Shown one piece after another: positions 35,464 through 44,514 of a DNA stretch of 64,000 nucleotides. Origin of the DNA: Nostoc sp. XA010 (GTDB taxonomy: Bacteria > Cyanobacteriota > Cyanobacteriia > Cyanobacteriales > Nostocaceae); assembly GCF_020829625.1 (NCBI RefSeq), contig NZ_JAIVFX010000008.1, positions 62,001-126,000 of the forward strand, read 5' to 3'. The notes beneath the pieces are model-generated. The model saw only the letters and a list, made by a program, of their open reading frames with translations. It was not told where the DNA came from and did not search any database. A program made the translations under genes and the position numbers. Positions within the stretch are counted from its first letter, which is position 1, and each line of letters begins with the position of its first letter.

Positions 35464-36669
35464 ATGCCCAATTCCCAAATTCGTATTTATACGCAAAAAG
35501 AACAGGGTGAAGAATGGCTACGACGGTATCGTGGCTGTCTACCCGTATTTGCCTGTGTTTTAGGATTTACTGAAACTGGTTTAATTCCAGGGATTTCAGC
35601 AGCCGGTCGCACTCCAGAGGATCGGAAATATACTGCTTGTGCCGATGCCGAGTTTTTGTATTATGGCCCAGAACATAAAGCCCAATATCCCTTACCACCA
35701 TTAGCGGCCGGGGCTTCACCTGTGCTGATTTCTCGCGCTGTGTTTGAGTCACTAAAGATACCAGTTCATTTGTTTAATGCTGGTTTACCTCAGCCTCCGG
35801 CTGTGCCAGTAATTGATTTGGGCGGCACGGCTGCTCGGTGTTTAAGTAGTGGTGCTGCTATGGAAATCACAACTGTATACCACTTGTTTAAACAAGGGCT
35901 ACTTTGGGGCGAACGCCTTGCTGCCAATAACCAACATAACTATGTGATTCTCGGTGAGTGCGTCGTTGGAGGCACTACAACTGCCCTGGCAATCTTAACT
36001 GGTTTGGGTATAGATGCTGCCGGAAAAGTTAACAGTAGCCACCCTATTTGTAACCACGCGCAAAAGTGGGCACTAGTGCAAGCTGGGCTGGAGAAGATGA
36101 GGGGGAGCAGGGAGCTCTTAGCAGGGGGAGATGAGGGAGCAGGGGGAGAAAATTTTACTTTGTCCTCCTCATCTTCCCCAGTTAACCCCGTGCAACTCGT
36201 CGCTGCTGTGGGTGATCCGATGCAAGTAGTGGTGGCTGGGATGGCGATCGCTGCTAGTCGGAGTTGTGGTGTAATGCTTGCTGGTGGGACGCAAATGCTG
36301 GCGGTTTATGCGCTGATAAGTGCGATCGCTCAAGCTTACGCCTTATCATGGCAACCAAAAGAAGTAGTTGTAGGCACAACCCGATGGGTAGCAGAAGATC
36401 CTACTGGCGCTACAGTTGACTTAGCTCTCAGCTTAGAAAAAGCCAGCTTAACTCAGAGTGGAAGAACTCCTCCCCTATTAGCAACTCATCTAAGTTTTGC
36501 TGATTCTCGTTATCCCCAACTCAGAGCTTATGAGGAGGGCTTTGTGAAAGAAGGTATGGGTGCTGGAGCCGCTTGCATAGCCGCCCATCTTAGCCAAAAT
36601 TGGCAGCAACACCAACTTTTGGCAGCCATTGAAGCCCAACTTGAACGGCTAAGTACAGCATTTCATTAA
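35464..36669 (+). CDS. TIGR00303 family CobT-like protein
   Basis: A 401-residue protein related to nicotinate-nucleotide-dimethylbenzimidazole phosphoribosyltransferase (CobT). Motifs include ETGLIPGISAAGRTPEDRKYT, LGECVVGGTTTALAIL, GDPMQVVVAGMAIAASRSC and LAGGTQMLAVYAL. The activity of this cyanobacterial branch is not established; a role in cobamide lower-ligand metabolism is plausible. Residues about 213-240 (RGSRELLAGGDEGAGG and a serine run) are low in complexity and are encoded by a repeat element, so they are probably an in-frame insertion. Confidence 0.8.
   Translation: MPNSQIRIYTQKEQGEEWLRRYRGCLPVFACVLGFTETGLIPGISAAGRTPEDRKYTACADAEFLYYGPEHKAQYPLPPLAAGASPVLISRAVFESLKIPVHLFNAGLPQPPAVPVIDLGGTAARCLSSGAAMEITTVYHLFKQGLLWGERLAANNQHNYVILGECVVGGTTTALAILTGLGIDAAGKVNSSHPICNHAQKWALVQAGLEKMRGSRELLAGGDEGAGGENFTLSSSSSPVNPVQLVAAVGDPMQVVVAGMAIAASRSCGVMLAGGTQMLAVYALISAIAQAYALSWQPKEVVVGTTRWVAEDPTGATVDLALSLEKASLTQSGRTPPLLATHLSFADSRYPQLRAYEEGFVKEGMGAGAACIAAHLSQNWQQHQLLAAIEAQLERLSTAFH
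36093..36176. repeat. In-frame repeat element inside the CobT-like gene
   Basis: GAAGATGAGG (36093-36102) and CCTCATCTTC (36167-36176) are exact inverted arms. Between them lie two degenerate copies of agatgaggg-agcaggg. The composition is strongly G-rich on one side and C-rich on the other, like the intergenic repeats at 20720 and 60826. The reading frame stays open through it. Confidence 0.75.
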
Positions 36670-36974
36670 TTCATAGCTAATGAAATTCGGCAAGACTCTG
36701 CGCCCCACCAAAGTTATAGGCGGAGGTTTCCTTTGCTCATACCTCTCTGTCTACGTTTAAAAGCGCTACAATCTTACGCAAAGCTTTACTTAGCCAAATC
36801 AATAGTTAATAATCTAATCGCCATTCAAATTGCATCTGCGTGTTTCACGAACTTTTGCTCTCAGGTAGCCAGAAACTCCTGACAACTCTTGTGTGTCTGT
36901 GCGTAAGAGTGTTTTTCTAGCAATTTGAACTACGCAACTTTGTTTACCTTCTTGTTTTTCAGGAGAATTATCTG
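36670..36974. other. Intergenic region before the PEP-CTERM gene
   Basis: 305 bp with no supported gene or repeat. It ends with AGGAGA at 36961-36966, a good ribosome-binding site for the next gene. Confidence 0.5.
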
Positions 36975-37571
36975 ATGAAATTAGTAAAAAAGCTTGGTAT
37001 TGCTACCGCTAGTGCTGTTATCAGTATTACTGGTGTTGGTGCATCTTCTGCGGCACAAGCTGTACAGCTATTTGATTTTCAATACTCTTTTCCCAGTGAT
37101 GGAGCAAATGGTACAGGGATTTCCGCTAGCGGCACTCTTAACACCACCGATTTAGATCCTATAAAAAACAATTACACAATCACAGGAATAACTGGAACAA
37201 GGACAATTCAAGGAATTTCCGAGACAATCATTGGCTTACTCTCACCAGGTACATATGGAATCAATGATAATCTGTTGAATGCGAGTACGCCGGTGTTAAC
37301 CCAGAACGGTTTTTCTTACCTGGTTTCTGGGAGCGGAGAAGACGGAAATGGAAACGTTAACGTATTTTATAGTAGTTTCAATGAAGGTTATTCAGAGCTT
37401 TCAAGCGATGTAGATTATGGCAGCTTTAGTGTCTTACCACGTCCTGTTCCCGAACCTTACACAGTAAGTGGTTCATTGGTTGCTCTTAGTTTTGGCTGGT
37501 GGATGAAGCGAAAGCAAGCAGTAGCTTCCCAGAAGAAGCTCTATAAAAATATCTATCTGTTAGATTCATAG
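36975..37571 (+). CDS. PEP-CTERM sorted exported protein
   Basis: 198 residues with a signal peptide (cleaved near AAQAVQL). The mature part is beta-rich with no catalytic motif. Near the end comes the PEP-CTERM tripartite signal: VPEP at about residue 159, a hydrophobic segment GSLVALSFGWWM, and basic KRK. The exosortase system cuts at this kind of signal and sends the protein to the surface or matrix. A 17-residue tail after the basic cluster (AVASQKKLYKNIYLLDS) is longer than usual. AGGAGA lies 8 bases before the ATG. Confidence 0.75.
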   Translation: MKLVKKLGIATASAVISITGVGASSAAQAVQLFDFQYSFPSDGANGTGISASGTLNTTDLDPIKNNYTITGITGTRTIQGISETIIGLLSPGTYGINDNLLNASTPVLTQNGFSYLVSGSGEDGNGNVNVFYSSFNEGYSELSSDVDYGSFSVLPRPVPEPYTVSGSLVALSFGWWMKRKQAVASQKKLYKNIYLLDS

Positions 37572-37628
37572 TGCATCTGCAATCTAGATTGCATTAAAAA
37601 AATGTGCTTGCTATCCTACTTTTACAGT

Positions 37629-37683
37629 AATACCAAGTCGCGTTCATGATATATCACTAGACGACTTGGTATTAACATAGAAT
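37629..37683. repeat. 55-bp palindromic element
   Basis: AATACCAAGTCG (37629-37640) and CGACTTGGTATT (37672-37683) form an exact 12-bp inverted repeat around a 31-nt loop, between convergent genes. It may be a tiny mobile element and may also act as a terminator. Confidence 0.65.
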
Positions 37684-37700
37684 ATTAGCTGTAACTAAAA

Positions 37701-39794
37701 TTAAAAACTTCCAGGATTGTCATCAAGTGCTAGCAAGAAATTAATTAGGTCTGTTTGCTGGTTTGAATTAAACCCAGACTGTCTATCTACGTAGAAATAA
37801 TGACCAGTGCCATCAAGGTTACTACGCACTAAACTAGGGTTAGCTTTGTTAGCTTTCACAACTTTTGCACGAAGATCGCGATCAACCAAGGCACGCAAGC
37901 TGCTAGCTGGATCGGCAGGTATACCTTGACTGAGAGTGCCAGAAAGCCCTAAGCCAGTCTTGTCAACAACCGCGATTCCATTTGAGTCAACTTTCAGGCT
38001 TCCTGCTCGTACTGCTACACCACCATCATGCAAATATGGTGCGCTTAAATAAAGACCACGCAAGGAAGTAGTTTTGTAACCGCCTTTTGGCAATATACCT
38101 TTGGGTAGAGTCGTGGGACTATCGGAGATACCCTGTGTTGGTACATCCAGCACTTCAGCCTTAGCAGGTATGGGAACTGGAGTGTTTAAAGTATATAGCT
38201 TGGGTGGTACTAACAAATTACTCAGCCTCAAGCGAGATTGGGCACGAGCGGGGTTAGTACGAATTTCATCAATTGGATGAATTTTATTGTCAGTGAAGAA
38301 AGGTGGAATATGGCAAGTTGCACAATTAGCTTTCTCAAATACTTTTGCACCACGCTTAACAGAATTGCTGTTCAAGGCTTGCCAATTTTCCGAAGTCTGG
38401 TTGGCAGGTGGTACTAAGCTATTTTGGAAAGCAGACATAGCGTTGCTAGCAAATAAGAAAGTGCCACTAGCAATATCACTGGGCTTTCCAGTATTTGGGC
38501 TGAAAACTAAACCGTTGTAAGTAAATAAACTGGGACGTAAGTTTGGGTAATTTCCTGTGCCAGGAGCAGGAACTTGGTCTTCTAATTCTGCTTGTGTAGG
38601 ATTCGGTGCAAGCTTCCGCAACCACTGTGAGGGTTTTACCGGAGGCCCTTCTGGTAAACGGAGGCTGGGAACAGCAGCATTTTGAAGAAATGTACCAATA
38701 TAAACTTCTGGATCAATCCCAAGGGTTTTTGCACTAAGTTGAGCAGCTGCCGACAGATTGATTTCCGAAGAATGAACACCATTGCTGACAGCGCTGAGTC
38801 CCGCAAACGGCCCCACACCAAACTGCCCATCAAAGAAATAAGGATGATTCTTAAATGTGAACATACTCGGAATTTGAGTAGTATTGTTGAGACTATCTGA
38901 TGAACTCTCAAAATTACCAAAAGGCACATCCAATACTGCATCGTCGAAAGCTTTTTCAAACTTTTCAGGATCAGGTAATTCTACTTTATTACCTTTACTA
39001 TCCAGAATAATTTTTCCATTGCCTTTATATTGTGGATCTAGGGGATTAAACTTTAACCGCGAAAACCCTGCGGCTGAATTTGGTGCTAAAGCAACCAGCA
39101 GAGGCGTGGCAATTTCGCCATTAGGTACTCCCAAAAGACGTTTACCCTTATTTGAAAGAGATACATGGCACACAGCACAGGTAACATCAATGTTAGATGT
39201 GATTGCTAGCCCAATAGGAAAAGTTCCTCCCTTTTCCATTTTTAAGCCTGTATTGACGACAGCTCCTTTGGGAAAAGTTCGACTACCTAACGCTATATCC
39301 TTCTCAAGAATAATTTGTAAGTTCGTTGTCGGTTGACCTTGCAACTTAACTATTGCTGTCTGTAATTCTGGCAAAATTTTAGCAATGCCAAGTCCAAAAC
39401 CAAATGCCCCTTGTAAACCAAATACGTCGCCAATCTTGCGGTTTAAGAATATATCTTCACCTTGGGCGATTAATTCCTTAGTAATTTTAACTGCCCCTAC
39501 CCGTTGATAGGAAATGGGGTTATTAGGATCAAGTCCCTTATTTGCAACTACCCCTGCTGCTTCTTGAGGGCTAAGTAGTTTGCCGAAATAGTCGTAATAG
39601 CCTAGCGGTTGAGTAGGAGCAGGTTGCAAAAGGTCAATCTTAGCGAAAGCTGCCTGGCTGGTCATCAACCAATTTGATAACAAGATGCCAAAAACACTAA
39701 TGATAAAAACGCAGATTAATAAGAAAAGCTTGGTTTTTGAAGCATACAATACCCTAAGAGCACCAGTCTTAGGGTTATTTTTTTTTTGTTTCAT
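37701..39794 (-). CDS. Di-haem cytochrome c peroxidase/MauG-like protein
   Basis: A 697-residue protein anchored or exported by an N-terminal membrane segment (LFLLICVFIISVFGILL). Two c-type haem motifs are visible: CAVCH at about residues 205-209 and CATCH at about 489-493. The C-terminal part has YLSAPYLHDGGVAV, a motif of the MauG/CcpA-like group. It probably acts in the periplasm or thylakoid lumen in peroxide or protein-radical redox chemistry; the substrate is unknown. The N-terminal codons 6-14 overlap a hairpin that looks like a plus-strand terminator. Confidence 0.8.
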   Translation of the reverse strand: MKQKKNNPKTGALRVLYASKTKLFLLICVFIISVFGILLSNWLMTSQAAFAKIDLLQPAPTQPLGYYDYFGKLLSPQEAAGVVANKGLDPNNPISYQRVGAVKITKELIAQGEDIFLNRKIGDVFGLQGAFGFGLGIAKILPELQTAIVKLQGQPTTNLQIILEKDIALGSRTFPKGAVVNTGLKMEKGGTFPIGLAITSNIDVTCAVCHVSLSNKGKRLLGVPNGEIATPLLVALAPNSAAGFSRLKFNPLDPQYKGNGKIILDSKGNKVELPDPEKFEKAFDDAVLDVPFGNFESSSDSLNNTTQIPSMFTFKNHPYFFDGQFGVGPFAGLSAVSNGVHSSEINLSAAAQLSAKTLGIDPEVYIGTFLQNAAVPSLRLPEGPPVKPSQWLRKLAPNPTQAELEDQVPAPGTGNYPNLRPSLFTYNGLVFSPNTGKPSDIASGTFLFASNAMSAFQNSLVPPANQTSENWQALNSNSVKRGAKVFEKANCATCHIPPFFTDNKIHPIDEIRTNPARAQSRLRLSNLLVPPKLYTLNTPVPIPAKAEVLDVPTQGISDSPTTLPKGILPKGGYKTTSLRGLYLSAPYLHDGGVAVRAGSLKVDSNGIAVVDKTGLGLSGTLSQGIPADPASSLRALVDRDLRAKVVKANKANPSLVRSNLDGTGHYFYVDRQSGFNSNQQTDLINFLLALDDNPGSF
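39751..39787 (+). terminator. Antisense terminator-like hairpin
   Basis: ACCCTAAGA (39751-39759) pairs exactly with TCTTAGGGT (39767-39775), followed by ATTT and a run of ten T (39778-39787). It has the form of an intrinsic terminator on the plus strand, although it lies inside the start of a minus-strand gene. Confidence 0.55.
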
Positions 39795-39810
39795 AGTGAG
39801 GTACTCACTA
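39794..39810. promoter_or_regulatory. Palindrome at the start of the di-haem gene
   Basis: TAGTGAG-GTA-CTCACTA is a perfect 7-bp inverted repeat that ends on the first base of the ATG (minus strand). It could be a protein-binding site or hide the translation start. Confidence 0.55.
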
Positions 39811-40141
39811 AAAGCTATAACGTAGATATATCATACTCTTACGTAAATATATGTAATAATGTGTTTAAGTTTTTTATCAATTTTATGGCTGGATTAGTTG
39901 CTTATACTTAATAAATATATAAACCTATCCTACTAATAATATTTATTGCTATAAAGCTTAAGCTTATTAAGGGCTAAAAACTAAAAATTAAGGTTTTCAA
40001 GCACATTTTACGGAAAGAAGTAGGGATTTTTAGAATAGTGGAATAGTGTCATGGACATAAAGCCATGATTTGGCATTGAATTTAAAGGCTTGCCTTCCCT
40101 ACCTCCAGCCATTTTTTTAATTAGTAGAACTGAGATTAAAT
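39795..40141. other. Intergenic region with MITE copy B
   Basis: 347 bp of AT-rich DNA between two minus-strand genes. Its main content is the MITE-like element at 39922-40046. No gene was seen. Confidence 0.6.
39922..40046. mobile_element. MITE-like element, copy B
   Basis: It matches the reverse complement of 29121-29243 along its length, with scattered base changes. Ends are of the TATCC(C/T)ACTA type. It is non-coding. The two copies lie in inverted orientation about 10.8 kb apart. Confidence 0.8.
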
Positions 40142-40510
40142 TTAATGAATTCTCTCTCTGAGTAATTGTTCTTCTAAGGCAGCAATGCGATTGTATGCTG
40201 CTGTTAATTGCGCTGTCAGTCGTTGTATTTGAATTTCTGGTGTTATATTATCTCCACCTTGACGATGCATATCTAGATAAATGCCATCTATCAAGACATC
40301 CTTGTGTTCCATTTCTGGATTTAAATTGTTACGTCTGAACTGGTAGCCACCAGTTGCGCCATTTTCCTGATAATTATCCTTTGCTTGTGTATTTGCTAAA
40401 GAACACTCTGAGAAAGCTTGAGTGACTTTATCATCAAGCTGCTCAATCACTTGGCAGAGGGCATCCAGTTTTTCGCTTAAAGTCAGGATTTGCTTCTGTA
40501 ATGGCTCCAT
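40142..40510 (-). CDS. Small coiled-coil hypothetical protein
   Basis: 122 residues with no recognised family. An N-terminal coiled coil (ILTLSEKLDALCQVIEQLDDKV) and a C-terminal one (IQRLTAQLTAAYNRIAALEEQL) flank a polar middle. Heptad spacing and codon use look real. It stands alone, so nothing suggests a role. Confidence 0.6.
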   Translation of the reverse strand: MEPLQKQILTLSEKLDALCQVIEQLDDKVTQAFSECSLANTQAKDNYQENGATGGYQFRRNNLNPEMEHKDVLIDGIYLDMHRQGGDNITPEIQIQRLTAQLTAAYNRIAALEEQLLRERIH

Positions 40511-40867
40511 TTAATACCCTCATCCGTACATTTTCTTTATGTTATTCAATTTACTCTAAATCTTAACTATACTTAGGGATTATTTAAGTATTGATAATTT
40601 TTGGTGCAAATGTGACATTTAAATCATTACTTCTAAATATAAGTAAAGTTTGACCATAAGTACCATTAAGGAAATTTATAGATAAAAATTCATCTTTAGG
40701 CAGTTATTTGACGATAAAATCGATATTTTGAGTAAAAAACTCAGATTTATCGCCATTCCCAAGAAAAAATACCAATAATTTTCCAATTCCACTTTTTCAC
40801 TTAGTCAGCCTCTGGTGAATCTTTGCTTAATATTAGGTATAATCTAAAATCTCAAAATCCAAAATCA
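40511..40867. other. Intergenic region before the solute-binding protein
   Basis: About 355 bp without a gene. Close to the ATG, heptamer-like units (TAAAATC, AAAATCC) form a short repeat. Confidence 0.5.
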
Positions 40868-42028
40868 ATGGATCGACGGTCTTTTTTACTAAGTACAAGC
40901 ACACTGGCACTTTCACAACTGCTTTTTGGCTGTGGTGGAAACAACCAGACACAACTAAAAGTACAGTTATTAAAAGGTTCTATACCTGGTCAGGTGGTTA
41001 ATCAGTTCCACAAAGGTTTGCAGCAACAGGTGCAGTTAAAGTTTGCTCCGGTTGAGCAGATACAAGGTTTATTTCAGCAATTACAAAATTGGCAGCAGAA
41101 ACCAAAAGCCACTGATGAGCAGGCATGGAGACGCTTTATACCCTTTATGCAAGGTCAAAAAACAGCTGATGCAGACCTGGTGACATTGGGAGATTACTGG
41201 CTAAAAGCAGCTATTGAGCAGAAACTGATTCAACCACTCCAAGAGGTGCAGGGAAACCAATTAAAGCAGTGGTCTGCTTTAGATGAAAGGTGGAAACAAC
41301 TGGTAACGCGCAACGACCAAGGTAACTTGGATACTCAAGGGAAAGTGTGGGGTGCGCCTTATCGGTGGGGTAGCACAGTAATTGTTTATAACCGTGACAA
41401 GTTGCAAAAATTGGGATGGACGCCCAAAGATTGGAGTGATTTGTGGCGAGATGGATTGCAGGAGCACGTTTCGCTACTCAATCAACCACGAGAAGTTATT
41501 GGTCTAGTCTTAAAGAAGCTAGGAAAATCTTATAATACAGAGAATCTTGACCAAGTACCAGACTTGGAAAAGGAATTACAGACGTTAAACAAACAGGTCA
41601 AGTTCTACAGTTCCAATAACTACTTAGAACCTCTAATTATGGGAGACACTTGGGTAGCGGTTGGTTGGTCAAGCGATGTATTGCCAGTTCTGGGACGTTA
41701 TCCGCAACTTGGTGCAGTTATTCCCCAGTCAGGAACAGCAATATGGGCAGACTTGTGGGTACGTCCCGCAGGTATTACTACTAAGAGTACTTTATCAGAT
41801 CAATGGATTGACTTTTGTTGGCAACCAAGCACAGCTAAACAAATTTCGGTGCTGACCAAAAGTAATTCGCCAATTTCTACAAATATTGTCGCTTCCGATA
41901 TCCAAGAACCATTATGGAGTTTCTTAGAGAGCAATCGCCAATTTTTTGATAAAAGCGAATTTTTGCTTCCCTTATCCCCATCAGCAATCAAACAATACGA
42001 GTCTTTATTCGCCAAAATTAAGGTTTAA
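40868..42028 (+). CDS. Tat-type lipoprotein solute-binding protein
   Basis: About 386 residues from ATG 40868 (a TTG 15 codons earlier is open but adds an unlikely tail made of repeat DNA). The N-terminus MDRRSFLLSTSTLALSQLLFGCGG has a twin arginine and a lipobox ending in cysteine, so export is probably by Tat followed by lipidation. The rest matches family 1 extracellular solute-binding proteins (VWGAPYRWGSTVIVYNRDKL, PKDWSDLWRDGL, VGWSSDVLPVLGR). Similar proteins bind polyamines, iron or sugars. No transport partners adjoin it. Confidence 0.8.
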   Translation: MDRRSFLLSTSTLALSQLLFGCGGNNQTQLKVQLLKGSIPGQVVNQFHKGLQQQVQLKFAPVEQIQGLFQQLQNWQQKPKATDEQAWRRFIPFMQGQKTADADLVTLGDYWLKAAIEQKLIQPLQEVQGNQLKQWSALDERWKQLVTRNDQGNLDTQGKVWGAPYRWGSTVIVYNRDKLQKLGWTPKDWSDLWRDGLQEHVSLLNQPREVIGLVLKKLGKSYNTENLDQVPDLEKELQTLNKQVKFYSSNNYLEPLIMGDTWVAVGWSSDVLPVLGRYPQLGAVIPQSGTAIWADLWVRPAGITTKSTLSDQWIDFCWQPSTAKQISVLTKSNSPISTNIVASDIQEPLWSFLESNRQFFDKSEFLLPLSPSAIKQYESLFAKIKV

Positions 42029-42048
42029 TTGGGAATTGGGCAATTCAA

Positions 42049-42117
42049 TTTTAGATTTTGGATTGACAATTTTAGATTAAAATTTAATCCAAAATCCAAA
42101 ACCTAAAATCTAAAATT
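42049..42117. repeat. AAAATCC/AAAATCT heptamer repeat hairpin
   Basis: tagattttggatt on the left faces aatccaaaatccaaaacc and taaaatcta on the right. It lies between convergent genes and may end both transcripts. The same unit type recurs at 59232-59302. Confidence 0.75.
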
Positions 42118-42118
42118 A

Positions 42119-42646
42119 CTAGAGTAAACGCTCTAACCCTATCTTGTTCTTAAAAGTCGTTTGGATATTGCATAAAGCTGGACTTATACTAAAGTTGCAA
42201 GTGTAGGTTGCCAAGGCTTCTTTTTGATAGTTAAATACCCGGACATTATAACCAAAGTTACGTGCAGCGCTACCCAAGCGATTTACGAAGTCGTAACGCT
42301 GTATAGAGTCTAGCAAGCTCCAAATTTGCTGATTCACGATCAAGTCTACTCGTGCAGGTTCTTTTTCAGAAGCTGGATATGCTATCCAATTATCCAATAG
42401 CTTTGTCTCAGAGTTTGCTTGTGCCCACCATAAACTGGGAACGGTTAATCGTTCTGGGTTTATGGTGTTAGCTGTGATTACATAGTCTTTTGGCTTGGTC
42501 AATAAATCTAGTTCCAGAGGCGCATTAGAAGGCGATGGTATTGGGCGGGTTTGCGCTAGCGAGGGCGGGACTAGTAAAGTGGTGAGGCTAATGGTTAGTA
42601 ATAATGAAAGTAATCTGTGGCGAACGCACAATTTAGGTATATGCAT
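42119..42646 (-). CDS. Secreted hypothetical protein
   Basis: 175 residues with a strong signal peptide (LLSLLLTISLTTLLVPPSLAQ). The mature part contains LTVPSLWWAQ, ARVDLIVNQQIWSLLD and two cysteines near the end (TYTCN, ALCN) likely to pair. I do not recognise the family; it looks like a periplasmic cyanobacterial protein. No neighbour suggests a function. Confidence 0.7.
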   Translation of the reverse strand: MHIPKLCVRHRLLSLLLTISLTTLLVPPSLAQTRPIPSPSNAPLELDLLTKPKDYVITANTINPERLTVPSLWWAQANSETKLLDNWIAYPASEKEPARVDLIVNQQIWSLLDSIQRYDFVNRLGSAARNFGYNVRVFNYQKEALATYTCNFSISPALCNIQTTFKNKIGLERLL

Positions 42647-42693
42647 AGCTGATACTAATTCGTAATTAAGGTATTAGTAATAATTCGCACATT

Positions 42694-43470
42694 TTAAAGT
42701 TTAATGGCAACGATGCGAATTCTTCGATAGTCTGCTAACCAACTTCCTTGTTGATACAATATTGGCTTAAGATATTCCTCAACGACGCGAATTACTTGTA
42801 TTTGTTGCTCACTAGAAAGTCCTGCTAAAAAACTGCTGGCGAACATCCCAATCCAGTTTGCCATACCTGCTTCTCCTTCTGCTAAAGGAGTTGGACGAGC
42901 AAAAAGCATGGCATGAATAACATCAAAGCCTTGCTGTTCTAGTAAGGTGGCGTATTCACCAATACTAGGGAAATACCACGGATTTAGGGTTTGTGTGGGG
43001 ATATTAATTGCTTCTAAGGCGCTTTCTAAAGCTGTGGCGATCGCTTGCACATTTCCCTTACCACCGAATTCTGCCACAAAACGGCCTCCGGGTTTTAGGG
43101 ATTGATGGATGGAAGCGATCGCACTATCTGCTTCTTTCACCCAATGCAATACAGCGTTGGAAAACACAGCATCCAATGGCTTATCTACTTGAAAGTTCCT
43201 AGCATCAGCAGCATCAAAGCTGATATGGGGATAGTTTTCTCTGGCCTTTTCGATCATCGCGGGTGCAAAATCAACTCCCATGACTTCAGCACCAGCTTGG
43301 GCAATTTTTTCTGTGAGTTGTCCCGTACCACAGCCAAGATCCAAAATGGATTCTCCTGGCTGAGGGTTGAGGAATTTTAGTAAGTCCTCACCATACTGCC
43401 AGACAAAGGCGTGTTTATCTTGGTAGAGAGCAGCATCCCAAGAATTTTTAGGTATTGAAAGATTATTCAT
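42694..43470 (-). CDS. SAM-dependent methyltransferase
   Basis: A 258-residue class I methyltransferase. Motif I is ILDLGCGTGQLTEKI, the acidic loop is VMGVDFAPAMIEKAR, then FDAADARNF and the post-I motif LDAVFSNAVLHWV. It resembles the trans-aconitate/small-molecule methyltransferase group, but the substrate cannot be told. It is transcribed away from a LysR regulator 134 bp upstream, so that regulator may control it. Confidence 0.85.
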   Translation of the reverse strand: MNNLSIPKNSWDAALYQDKHAFVWQYGEDLLKFLNPQPGESILDLGCGTGQLTEKIAQAGAEVMGVDFAPAMIEKARENYPHISFDAADARNFQVDKPLDAVFSNAVLHWVKEADSAIASIHQSLKPGGRFVAEFGGKGNVQAIATALESALEAINIPTQTLNPWYFPSIGEYATLLEQQGFDVIHAMLFARPTPLAEGEAGMANWIGMFASSFLAGLSSEQQIQVIRVVEEYLKPILYQQGSWLADYRRIRIVAIKL

Positions 43471-43604
43471 AAGTAGTGAAATTACAGTGTATTGATTTGC
43501 CGATTCATCACCGCCTAATTATCACAGTAGAAAATATTTTTAACTATGTCCAATATATATTTTTACCTTAACTAATATTTTAAAGATATGAGTTTAGGTA
43601 ACAG

Positions 43605-44492
43605 ATGGAACTACGACACTTGCGCTACTTTGTCACCTTGGCCGAAGAATTGCACTTTGGACGGGCGGCGGAACGATTACACATTGCCCAACCTCCCCTA
43701 AGTGAACAAATTCGGCAGCTAGAGGGAGAATTGGGTTTTGAACTGTTTTACCGCACGAAACGAAAAGTACAGTTAACAGAAGCGGGGCAAGTGTTTCTGG
43801 ATGAAGTGCAGCAAATTATGAGGCAATTACAACAGGCAATCCAAGTCGGGCGGCAAACCAGTTGCGGCGAAATTGGACAGTTGGTGGTCGGCTTTGTCAG
43901 TTCTGTGGCGTATAATATTTTGCCTATTATTTTGCGAACCTTTCGTAGTTGCGTTCCTGGTGTGAGCATCGAGTTGCATGAACTGACTACAGATCAACAG
44001 TTAGAGTGGTTACGAGAAGGTCGAATGGATGTAGGATTATTGCGTCCACCCGTTGAAGAAAATAGATTTAGCTGCGAAACAATTTTTCAAGAGTCGCTGA
44101 TGGTGGCACTACCTGAAGCACATTTGCTAGCGAGTCAATTTAATGTATGTTTGACATCCCTGGCCAATGAACCGTTTATTTTATTTCCCAGGATATTAGC
44201 ACCAGGACTTTACGACTTAATCATTAGCCTCTGCCAGCAAGCAGGCTTTAGTCCCAAGGTTGCCCAAGAAGCTATCCAGATGCAAACGATTGTCAGCCTA
44301 GTAGCAGCCGAGATGGGTGTGGCGATCGTCCCAGCATCTTTGCAAAATTTGCAACGGATTGGGGTAATTTATAAAACTTTAGAAGAACCTACCTCAAAAG
44401 TAGCCATTGCAATGATTTGGCGAAACAATGAGACATCCCCAACCGTGTTGAGGCTTGTGGAAATAGTTAAACAAGCTGCCCAGCAGTGGTGA
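43605..44492 (+). CDS. LysR family transcriptional regulator
   Basis: 295 residues. The N-terminal helix-turn-helix is typical (MELRHLRYFVTLAEELHFGRAA, ERLHIAQPPLSEQIRQLE). The effector domain follows (LVVGFVSSVAYNILPIIL, GRMDVGLLRPPVE, LVAAEMGVAIVP). LysR regulators often control a divergent neighbour, here the methyltransferase. The ligand is unknown. Confidence 0.9.
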   Translation: MELRHLRYFVTLAEELHFGRAAERLHIAQPPLSEQIRQLEGELGFELFYRTKRKVQLTEAGQVFLDEVQQIMRQLQQAIQVGRQTSCGEIGQLVVGFVSSVAYNILPIILRTFRSCVPGVSIELHELTTDQQLEWLREGRMDVGLLRPPVEENRFSCETIFQESLMVALPEAHLLASQFNVCLTSLANEPFILFPRILAPGLYDLIISLCQQAGFSPKVAQEAIQMQTIVSLVAAEMGVAIVPASLQNLQRIGVIYKTLEEPTSKVAIAMIWRNNETSPTVLRLVEIVKQAAQQW

Positions 44493-44514
44493 ATAGGGCA
44501 GCTTACAATAATTA

